From Vitrella brassicaformis (taxonomy: Eukaryota > Sar > Vitrellaceae), in assembly GCA_001179505.1 (NCBI GenBank), contig CDMY01000236.1:44540-108539 (forward strand): 64,000 nucleotides of DNA. The letters run 5' to 3'. Position numbers and translations under genes: made by a program. Of this stretch, positions 24,801 to 36,800 are shown piece after piece. Each line of letters starts with the position of its first letter. Positions within the stretch are counted from its first letter, which is position 1. Under the pieces are notes generated by a model. The model made no database searches. It saw only the letters and a list, made by a program, of their open reading frames with translations, and was not told the DNA's origin.

Positions 24801-27800
24801 ACGCCAATCAGGACGTGTCATGTGTCAAACGCCAAGTGTGCACTGTCGGGCCAATCGAAGGAGACAATCTCGATGGCAACGACCTGATGCGAATCATGCC
24901 GCTGGGCCAATGCGGCACCACTGATGCTTCGGGATTTCCAGGTCAGCAAAGTTTTCTGTGTGTGTGTGTGTGTTTTTTTTTTTTTTGAAGTCGGGAGCCC
25001 AGCATTCCTTGTCTCTGCGTGTGTCCAGGGTCGGACGGCAGCTACGCAGACTCGCTGTCTAATGCTGCTGTGTACACAGCTGGCACCGGGGGCAGGGGCT
25101 CTCAGGAATATAGCTTTGGCTTCGGAACTGAGATCATTACTGCTGACGCCGGGCAGTACAGCATCTGCTGGTGTGACAAGCCTTCGTACCCTTGCGACAA
25201 CGCGAGCGGCTTCACTGTCGATGTGGGCACACTGTCGGTCGTTGGCCCGACGGAAGGACAGAGCATCACGTGCTACAAGGTGTGTGCTAGGAGAAATGAA
25301 GACACACATATGAATCCCCTTCTGCTTTCGTTCGTGTCATCCATTTTTCAGGGTGACAAATGCATAATTGCGGGACTGACAGGACAAGGCCTTCAAGCGG
25401 GGGACCAGATCATCGTGGGTTTTGTGATCCCATCAGATTCGAAAAGGTCACAAATTGTGACCTTTTCTCCATTTTGTGTTCGCATCAGATTCGCACCACG
25501 CCTGGCAGCTGCGACACGGGCAATCCCGTGGTCCCAAACCTTTCAGCTACGGGCAAGACAGAGCCTGGCGAGCTGAACGGTGACGGGGTGCTGGAGTTCC
25601 AATTCGGCACAGGTATGTTGGACAATGGATGGCTCTGTGCATCCTATTTGCATTTTGTTTGCATCCCTGCCTTCTGCTGTGCATCGTTTTGTGCAGAGCC
25701 AGCAGACACCATCAACGCCGATGCTGGTGTATATGGGATGTGCTACTGCTCCTCTGCCCTCTCTGTGGACTGCTCTGTCGAGGCGAACTTCAAACTCGAT
25801 GCAGGCACTCTGACGGTCGCTGGACCCACGACAAACCAGGTCCTTTCCTGTTTTCGCGGGGCAAGGTGCAGAGTGAGGAGCCTGGACGGCGCAGGACTCG
25901 TCGCCGGGGATCGACTGCTTATCAGAGAGTCACCAACCGTAGGCAATGGATTTGGACAGTACCCGGCATTTTCTCGGCTTCGATATCTCTGTGTCTCCTT
26001 CAGGGCAATGCATGCACGGGAGCTTACCCACCCTCTGGATTTGGACACTCGGTGGTGGAGAACAGCCTGTCGGGGGACGCGACAGCCAACGGTGACGGCA
26101 CTCAGGATTTTGTCGTCCCTGACATTGCTCAGACACTCAGCCAGGCGATGTCCATCGAGGCCATCGACAATGGCGACTATGTTGAGGAACGCGCAATCAT
26201 CTACACCGCACCGAGCACTTCTGAAATGTGTTGGTGCGACTCAATCAAGAGCGCCCAAAATTCATGCACTTTCGCTCTGTCCGCTGGGACACTCAGAGTG
26301 AGATGCACATGCCAGCAGCGACAAGGGGAGCAGAACCGTTGTGCGTCTCATGTCTTGCAGATTGCCGGGCCAAATACGGGGGCTCAGAACCAGAATGGTG
26401 TCACGACAACAACGTTCTCAATCGAAGTGGAGGGGCTCTACTTGACCAACACAAGCCGCATCAAGGTGAGGATCCGCTGGAACATGGATACGATTAGGCA
26501 AGGGAAAACGCCTATTGTCCTCTCTCAGGTCATCGACAGTACTGGGAATTGCGGGCAGATCCACTCATCTGATCCTACTGCGTCAGACTTGACTGGCTCC
26601 GTCACGTCATCAGATGCAGTTCCCAGCATCACAAGTGAACACGTCAACAGAGCGAGGCGTCTGATCGGCAAGAACGTCCGATATCTGTTTCTTTGCTGAC
26701 TGAGACATATAGGTGGCGGTCAAAAGGCGACGTATTCGAATTACCAGTTCTCTGTCGCGGGCACATACAAGGTGTGCTGGTGGAACGGAGAGCTGCAGAC
26801 GGATGCTGAACTCGCCGCAGGACAGGACCTTTCAGAATGGTACGGACTCGTGACCAAAACAGGCGAGGCTTCCAGAGTGGGCCCCTGTGCAGGTATACGA
26901 TTGACGTCGGCAACCTTACCGTCACTGGCCCTACTCTCAATCAGAAATTCAGCGGCATCAAGGATAGAAGCTTTGATATCCGGCTAAAGGGTTTAGCGCT
27001 GAACACCAAGACCAACCCGAGGCTGCTGATCATCGATGAAAGCGCTCAGTGCTCTTCGGGATCGCAGGCTAATGCCGTTCAAGTCGCCCCAGAATCTCCC
27101 AGCACCAGCCAAAGCACCGTGCTTGTGTACAGGAATGTGCTAATGAACACCATCGGTGAGTACAAGGTGTGTTACAGAGAAGGAATCGGCAGCCGTTTGG
27201 AAGTTGGAGTTATCAAAATCGAGGTCAGCGTGCAGACTGGACAGAGGAAGCGCAGCATCTCGCCTCTGTGGGCCTTTAAGTGCAGGACAAGAAGACCTTT
27301 TCTGTGGACGATCTTGTGGAGGAGGCCCTTCCGCTCAAGAATCCCGTCGCGGTGACTGACAATGGCGAGGAGTTTCTCCTCTTCGTCCAAGTTGATGAGA
27401 CTGCGGGCACAGGCAAGCTCCAGAAGATCAAAGTCACCAACAATGATATGATGGAGAAGGAGTACACCTTTGAGTTCGGCGTAAACATCTGCACACGCTC
27501 TGGCTCAACAATGGGTCAAGACACATTTTAGTCTTTCTCCTTCTCCGTGTGTCTCTCCGATCAGAGTCTTACACTGAGTAAGCCGTCAGCTTCCCTTGTC
27601 GTCAAGGACATGCATCCAGGCTTGACTCCCCCTGACCGCCTGTTCCTCTTGGATGAGCATCGCATTATCAAGCTCTACTGGTGGTCAGCTCCTGCACCCG
27701 GACAATCACTGGGGCCGCTGACACTGATCTTCGGCTCGTCTTTGGCAAACCCCCCGCACGACAACAACAACTTTTACAGACCATCTGCCCTTGCCCATGC

Positions 27801-30800
27801 TGTAATGGGCGCAACAATTATGTCTTTGTCAGCGACTCGGTAGGCGAATATGCAAAGCAACATCTCCTCTTCTGCCCTATTGTCGCTTTCGTGCCAGGGC
27901 AACCACCGAATCGTAGTGCTGAAGGTCAACGGTGACGCTGCGCCAGCTGTCTTCGAGTACCAGGTGTGCTTTTTTCTGTTTCGCAACGACTTCCACGATC
28001 TGCCTCAATTCTCGTGTTCGCCACACCTCTCCTTTCTTCAGTGTCACTTTGGTGAAACCTTTAAATTCCTCCGCGAAACGACCGGACTTTATTCTCCAGC
28101 CGGCATCGCGTAAGACTGACGATAACACTTTGAGAGAGCAGCATGAAGTAGCTTTCTTCGATTTTTAGGTACGGCGAGGACACGGGAGGCGTCACAATCC
28201 TGAATGGCAAATACCTCTTTGTCGCGGATCAGCTGAATCATCGGCTTATGATATTGGAGGTCGCCGATCCATGGAATGCCAACACCTGTCTGACCTTCTG
28301 AGCCCAAGTAAGCTAAGCGCATGGACGAGAGAATGATTATGACCGGCACGCCATGCGCATCTTTCTCGGCGCAGTTTGGTGTGACTGGAGTCGCGAAGAA
28401 GTCAGACGAAGGACTGGCAAATCCCAATGCTGTCAGCTACTACGACGGGCTTGTGGTCGTGGGCGAACTCGACAACAATCGCCTCGTCGTCCTAGACGTC
28501 CGGTAAGGAGGGAGCCGTTGCGTTGGAAAAGACTACAGGTATTATCAATTCTATGGCGCTGGCATGTCTCAGCAAGCTGTCGACCGACTCCAGCGTGACC
28601 TTCTTGACAGAGGTCACTGTTTCCGATGCGAATGCTATCAGGTAAGTCTTGCAACACGAACGCATTCCGTAACAACTTTTTTCTGTGTACCAGGGGGCTA
28701 CTAACTAAGGTACCTCAGACAGAGACACGCAGACGACTCAAAGCTGAGGGAGAGGATGAGGATGAAGCCATCGAATACGAGCCACCACCGGCTCATCGCA
28801 ACTTGGACGGCAGCCCCATCAATCCTGCCCGGCGACTGAGCGTCAATCCCTGTAATCTCACCACAACATCTGGATGGCTGTACTTCAGCACAGAAAAGGT
28901 GTGATGCACGGCTCATGAGTGAGACGCGGTGACCGTTTCCCCCTTGTGTGTTGTCCAGGACAATAAGTATTCTCAAGAGTACAATCTGGGTATGTCCTCT
29001 GTCTATGAGGCGATCAAGCCCGTGCAATTCTCATACACCGTCCCAGTACGTTAAAGAGAAATTGCTTATCTTTCAAACACGTTGAGCTGCCTGTCCTTCT
29101 GTTGTCCAGACACTGATCGAGATCGATGGAACGCTCCGCAGCTATCCTGCAACTCTCGTAGCGGGCTTTGACAAAGTTGACTGCTTTACAAGTGGCACCC
29201 TGCCAAGCTCGTAAGCGAGGAACGACAGCCAGGGATAGGTCCTCAATTCTGCATACCCCTTTGTTGGCAGTCTGTCTGTCAACGCCGCTACTGGAGCCTT
29301 GGAGGGCACACCAAACATTGCGACTGCCGAAGGCTCATACAGGATTTACGCTCACAATGTGGCGGCCACCACGTCATTCGATGTGACATTTGGCGTCTAT
29401 TGCCTACAGTAAGCGATGGAGACATGGGCAGAGAGCCAGTCTGTCCCTGCTCCCTGTCGATGCGTGTGGATATGCATGTCTTTGTGAAGGGGCAACTACT
29501 ACGATACGACCACCGACACTTGCAAGGCCTGCCCACAAGGCCAATATGCGCCGAGAGGCAATACACTGCTCATCAGCTGCAGCGCGTGCTCGGCCGTGGT
29601 AATGTCACAGCGATGAGAAAAAAGGCAGGAGAGAAGTCTTGTTACTCGCTCGCTAACTGTGTGCCTTTCTCCGTGCAGCGAGCCCAATCAACCACAACTG
29701 AGGCTGGCAAGGCTTTCCAGGCGGACTGTCTATGCACATATGGATTTGAACCGGATGTCTCAGGCGCATGCAAAGCTTGGTACGCACCTTGTCATGGCAC
29801 GACATTTTTGCTTACCTTCCCTGTCTTTGGGGCATGTCTCAGCCCTATCGGCAAGTACAAGGACAGCATTTCAGACAACACATGCACCGACGTACGGCAG
29901 ACAGCAGAAGGGATTGAAAAGTCTGACTTGGATTGCTTTCTGGCAGTGCGGCGGCGGGAGGACGACGAATGCCACTGGGATGACAGCCGAGGCCAACTGT
30001 GTGTGCGAGATTGGCTACGCACTGCTAGATGGAGCATGCCAGCCGTGCGAGCAAGGCAAATACTGTCCGACTGTTGGTGAGATCGGCAAATTTATAGGCA
30101 ACAACATAGAGGTGGGATGGATGCATGAAGATGGTATTTCTAGGTGGCCAGCCCCAGTCATGTCCCATCGGCTTCAACACCGTGGGCACGGGAGCCAGGA
30201 CACTCGACGAGTGTCTATGTGACGAGGGGTACTACACAATAGAATAGACTGTCCACCGTCTTAATTGTAGCTCCCACGGCTTGATTGTCTGACTGCAGTT
30301 ATACCTGGCGAGACGAGACGTGCAAGCCATGCGTCATTGGCACATTCAAAGGAGACGTATCCAACCAGCAATGCACACAGTGCCCCTACGCATTCAGCAC
30401 AACCGATACATAGGGTCGGACTGTAGAGACATTCTGTGAGTGCCTCCCTAGGTACTTCCGCACAAACAACGTTGCCGACTGCGAAGTGTGCCCAGGTCAT
30501 TTGCGTGTCTCCACATTTTTTGCGTGTCGCCACATTGTCTGCGTGTCTCTTCCGCAGTTGGACACGTATGTCTTGGAGGCAAGATTGGCACGGACGAGCG
30601 CAACGCGGAGCTGTGCATCCCAAGTGGAATCGGCACCACGACCAACTCAACAGGGGTTGCCGACAGGAAGAACTGCATATGTTCGGAAGGCTACTACAGC
30701 GCATACAACTTGCCAGTCCCCGATTACACGAGCATGGACTATCCGAATTGCACCAAATGCACCACGGGCACCTACAAGCCATCACGTGGCAACCACGCGT

Positions 30801-33800
30801 GCTTCCAGTGTGTCCGGAATGCCAATACCTGTCCACCCACCGTTGATAAGAGCCAGCCACAGACGTGTGCAGAGGCCCCGGGCGCCATTGCGGTTGATGA
30901 CTGTCGATGCCAGTGGCTATTATTACTGGATTCCAAAGCAGGGAGAGGAAGGCGAGGCTCACTGCCGCCTGTGCGAACTCGACTACTATTGTCTTGGTGG
31001 GAAGGACGAAGGAGGCGCTCACCGGCCTCGCCAGCCCTGTCCCGCCAATGCTGTGACTCTCCAATTGGGTGCTGACAATGTCGATCGATGCCAATGGTCA
31101 GTCAGTCAGCTGTCCGGCGCCCATGCGTACACATCAATGCTGTTATAACCTTTTGATGCCTGTTGCAGTGAGAAGGGGTACGAGCAGATCACACAAGGTG
31201 ATGAATGGGTGTGCCTTCAATGTGAGCCGCACACATTCAAGGACACCATCGGCAACACACCCTGCAGAAAGGTATGAGTACATATCAGCATCACTTCGTC
31301 TTCACCCTCCCTCCCTCCCTCTCTTGCTCTCTCTTCTTCTTCTCGCTCTCTCTTCTTCTTCTCGCTCTCTCTTCTTCTTCTTTTTCTCCTCCTCCGTTCA
31401 TCCAACCCACAGTGCACTGACATAGGGTTTCAGTACACCCGCTGGATCCCTCGAGCGAATGGCGAGGTCGCACCCATCTCCGGTGCAACTTCCGAAGAGG
31501 ACTGCACTTGCCAGCCAGGATATTTTTGGAAGCCTTACAGGCGGGAGATAACTATCATTGTGGACAACACCACTACTACAAACGGCACGGCAGCCGACAG
31601 CGGACTGAATGGCACAGTGAGTTTCGACGAGACGACAGCTGTTTTGAACAAGGCATTGGATTTGAATGCCACTACTTCTGAGAACATGATGAACGTGACA
31701 ATCGGCGCGAATGGCACACTGGTGGGCGGCGACAACAAGACAACCATTACATACGGCGAATGGAAACTGCCGAGCAACACGAGCCTTCCAGCGTACGCTA
31801 CAGCTGACATACTCGCGTATAAGGAGATGCTCGCGACGAGACGGCGCGAGAACAAGTGCATGGATCTGAAAGAAGACAGTCAAGACTACATCGATTTGAT
31901 GTGCGGTGAAGCAGCAGCTACCACCGTACCTCCTGCTCATGTGGGGAACATCACATCAACAACAGCAGCTCTCGACATGCTGACAACAATTGCGCCCACT
32001 GGTGCCCTCACGGGCTCGCTTTTCAGCACAAACGAGCTTCTCCTGGCCACAACCACGGCTCCCCCTGCAAACAGCTCGCTGGAGACGCTCAGTCCTTCCA
32101 CAATCGCCCCTGCTTCTCTTCGTGCTCTGCTGTCATGGGATTTCTGGACAGAGCGAGAAGCGAGAAGCCGCGTTCTTCAAGGCAGCGCGCCATCAACAAC
32201 TCCGCCAATTTCGCCCATCACTGTCACAACTGTCAGCCCATCTCCGAGCTCCCTTGTGGATGCGAGCACCGTCAGTCCCAGCGAGACACAGAACAACGTC
32301 ACAACCACCTCCCCTGCACCTCTCACGCTGACAACACCTGGGCCACCAGAGGACCAGTGCGTCAAGTGTACCAGCGATCCCCTGGCGCTGCACCATTTCT
32401 GTGGGGGCATGTAGTTCCCACCCATTCGTTGTGACGAGGGTGGCGAGAGCGACGAGCAGACCCCGGAGCAGTCAATGTCGTTGGACACGGATTGCAGTGA
32501 GTACATCAACTTCTAGCTCACAAAGCTTTAGCGGGTTTCTGCTGCGCTCTTCTGCCGTGCAGTCTGTGGCGCCGGCTACCAGCCGAGTGCATATGGACGA
32601 GGGTACTGCACCAAGTGCGGAAGAGGTACGCAAGCCATCGATTCACCTGGACAAACGAAATCTGGCTGTCTCTCGCGCTTTCTTCCAGGTGTCTTCAAGG
32701 GTGTGCAGGGCAACATCCAGGTATGCATGATATTCATGCGGCTGAGATGGCTCCGTCCACTTGACATGTATGTCTCTCTCAGTGTACCAATCCGTGTCCT
32801 TTGGCAGCCACGAGTGATCGGGGCGCCACATCGGAAGATGATTGCTATTGTGGCGGTCAGAATAAACTAAATGAGAGGGAAAGGGTTGCACTTTAGCGTC
32901 TATAACTGCTAACTGTCAGGCGGCTTCTACGCCGTAATCAAGCGGACAGTCAACGGCAGCGTCATGACATGCAACCCCTGTGAGGGGAAAAAGGGGTGGA
33001 AGTGCGGAGAAGGGGTCGAGCCACAGGCAGAGCCAGACTACTGGCAACCGGGAGCACTGGGCCTAGACGCCCTTTTCAATCGCAATCAGAAAGGGGATGC
33101 GCAGCCGGCGTCGGCTCGTAGGCTGCTACAGGCAGCTGACGAGGGGGGAGTTGTTGGCAATGAAACTGACGTGAAGATTATTGCTCTGGCCCCCGTCATT
33201 GTCGAATGCCCAGAGAAGGGCATATGCGTTGGTGAGGCAGACATCTTACAATAAGACAACAGCCGAAGTGTATCTTTCTTTCTCCCCAATAAATGCAGGA
33301 AACAGCACTTGCAAGGAAGAACTAAACCTCCAGGGCTATGCATGTGGTCAATGCAAGGCCGGGTACACCCGCATCAAGCCCGACAAGCACGAGTGTATCA
33401 GCTGCCAGGAGGAGTTTTCCGTCGCCACGCTGGCTGCACAGCTTGCATTCCGCCCGTTTTCGAGTGCCATCATTTCCTTTTACGTTGCCAAGCTCACCAT
33501 CGAGTCGAGCCAGGAAAAGTCTGCTTTGCATTCGGTCATCTTCAAGATACTAACAACCCACCTTCAAGTGGTCTCTGTGCTGTGGGGGTTCGACTACTCC
33601 AATGTGGATGTGTTCTTTAAAGACAAGTAGGCGAGATGGAAGGGTAAGTGGCACTCCGTTGATGTCTAGATTTGCAGGTACGAGAGCGTGCGGACGGAGA
33701 CACTCAAGGATGACAAGACATGGAAACCACTCAAAGTGCCGCCTAAGTGGCCTCCATTTGCAGATGACGGCAACGGAGGAGACATTCTGCAGTATGTGTA

Positions 33801-36800
33801 ACAAACTGCCCGTGTGGTGTATGTGTATGTTCAGCGATGAGTGTCATATACTTCTGGAGGGGCAGCTTCAATCTACCTTTCAAAGTCGCCACGCCCAATC
33901 AGGTGCTCCACTGCCTTATATCATGGTGTGATGCGTCCTTGGAACATATGTGTGTGTTGCCTTTAGGTCCTCGACTGCCTCTTCGGTGCGGGGTCACTTC
34001 CCAGAAACAGTACGACGAGGGGAAATAGCGCAAGAATCGAAGTGAGTGCCCGCATCGGCTTACCTGAGTGCAGGCACCCCTGGCGGAGTCCCTGAGCCCG
34101 TCGACGCCAATCCTTATCCTTATTATTTCTGGCTTGCGGCCCCTGTGATCTGGATGTTTGTCCTGACTCTTGTTGGACTCCCACTCTGGAGCTTTCCCGT
34201 TATTGCCACCTTCCTGGAGTTCTTCTGTGCGTATCCAAAAAGCAGAGCCTGTATGCATCCGGAAACGCGGTGTGTGTGTCTGTGTGTGCAGTTAAGGAAG
34301 GTCTTGTCAAGAAGACGATGAACGACTTGAGGAAGCGCACGCAGCGGGCAATCAAGAAGCGCTTGTCGTCCAGGAAAAACAGCAAGAAAAGTCACGCAGA
34401 ACTCACTGAGGACGGCGCCAGTCCAAGCAAGAAGCCGTCCCGCATGTGGTCTCGCTCCCACTGGTCGTTCCTCAGCCTTGGGCGCAAGGACACAGCCCGC
34501 TCTCTCGGCACCAACATGGATGAAGGCGCGATGAATGTTAGCAGTTTGGAATTTGGAGCTGGCAAGGCCCACAGCAAGAGCGGGGACAGCCGGGTTGCGC
34601 CGGCTGCTGTTCCGGTTGCTGTGCACTTCAATTCAGGCGAGGCCGTGGACGACATGGTCGACCCGGGGGACGTCCTCTTTGACCAGGACAGTCCCGCCCC
34701 TCCAGACGCGAAGAGTCAGGGCGAACAGTCGTCACACATCCCCGTCAAGCAGAACTCCTTCGACAACTTTATGGTTGCCACACCTGCGCGTCAGGCGACA
34801 TCGGAGCAGGAGGTAGCGAGTCCACCAACCGTGCAATTCGATGTTATCGAGCAGCATGCGACAGCTCCGATTGCGCAAGGAAGCGAGGGCGAGGAGGCCG
34901 CGGAGGGCACAGACGGAAAGAGACAAGACGCCACAGAGACACAAGGGGACGGAGGAGATGTCGCGCAAATGCCCAAAGGGGCCCTCAAGGGCAGGACGGG
35001 AATGTGGGGCAGGCTGAGTGAAGGCCTCGCCGTCCGCAAGCAGCCCACTGTCCCGGCCGAAGAAGAAACAGACGATGTAAAAGCCGTCCAGCATGCCCTC
35101 CTTGCCACCTTCAATCTGGCCGAGAAGAGCAAAAGCCGAAAGTATGACGATCGAAAGTCCTCATTGCTGCAGAATCTTTTTCTGAGGAAGAAAACCGGGA
35201 AAGACGCAAACGCGACTACAGAGATCGCAGACGGTAACTAAGACCTTCATGAAAGACAAAAGAGTCACACATGCGCCTATCGTTTTAGAGCCGAAGAGCC
35301 CTGGCCTGAAGGTCGATTTATTAGACTTGGCCAAGGTGAGTGCATACAACACACACACACACACACACACACAAGGTTGAAGTATTTCTCGATGGCCACA
35401 AGAAATACCGGGAGAAAAATGCCGATGAGTTCAAAGACGACGACGACCGCGCAGAAGACGCAGACAAAAACACAAAAGGTAAGCTGTGAACACTGCGGTG
35501 AAAAGTGTCATATGGCCTAATCCCTCCTCAGGTGACCGCTTTGCCAGCGTTGTAGACGCGGCAATGGTAGAGGACAGGAGGGAGAAGGAAAAGGCTCTGA
35601 TGAGTAGCAAGTCAGCGCGTAGTGTGGTCTTCACCGAGGCAAGTAGGGATGGTGAGGTCGACGAGGATGACAACTTGGAGTCGAGTAGCTCATCGAGTGA
35701 GGAGGAGGATGACAACAAGGGCCCCATCCGAATCCTCGGCATATTTCGGCCGAGACAGACTGTTTCCGACAGGATGATTCCGCAACTTAAAGCGTTCTTC
35801 ATCGACATGTGAAAGCAACCGACAGTCACACACATACAGTCGTGTCATGCCTGCGTTACTCTTGTCTGTGTTAGGGCGCCTGCGTACATCATTTGTATCT
35901 TCTTATTGTGGCCCGAAGTGACAGAGAGGATGCTAAGTCTCGTGGAGTGTGGCTTCTACCCGATGTAATTCCTCAAATCACACGTATGGCCAATACGGAA
36001 TTGTGCTTGCGTTGACTGTCAGGAAGGGCTACCGGGACGACGAGATGCGGCTCATGCAAAATCTTGACGTCATCTGCGGCTCGGAGCTATACTACCAATG
36101 GATATGGCTTGCGTTCACTGGCCTTCTCTTCTGGTCAGCGGGGGGCATCTTTGCGGTGTGGGTGATCCTCTACCTCAATCGCAAGAGACTGAATGTACCC
36201 AAAGTCCGCAGCGTGTTGGGCTTCCTGTACAATGGGTATGAAATGAAAGAGCCGCTCTACTATTGGGAATTAGTTCAGGTAATGCCCACTTCAGCCGATG
36301 CTCATGTGTCGCCAATGTGTCTTGATACATACAATTGCTGGTCAGATGTTCCGCAAGTTGCTGGTTCTTATAGTGACATTCGTGCCGATACCTGATGTCC
36401 GTGCCCGTCTGATCCTTTATGGTATGGTCGCCACGGCGGCACTGGCCCTCCATGTCTCCTTTGGGCCATATGACAATCGACAGGTGATGCGCTCTCCCTT
36501 CAAGGGAGGCGTGTCTCATCTCTTCCTCCCTGTACCGTACCATGTGCAGGATGGAGCTCTGGACAAGTTGGAGAGTTTCTCTCTCTTCAGCTGGATCATC
36601 ACTCTGATGCTGCTGCAGCTGATGCTCATCTTCGGAGAGGACTTCGGCCCAGATTTCAACACAGTCTGCGCAGTGGGCTTGGTTATCGTCAACGGTCAGG
36701 GATGGAGGGAGGGAGGGAGTGGGGCAAGAGTTGAGGACGCTCTTGTGTGTGTGTGATTGATACATTCCTTCATTGATGTGGTTGGTTGGTGTGCAGGCTA

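Noticed and set aside
30503-30556. TGCGTGTCTCCACATT-like tandem units considered as a CRISPR or functional repeat
   Set aside because: Only about three diverged units of 19-20 bases inside an intron of a eukaryotic gene; simple local duplication.
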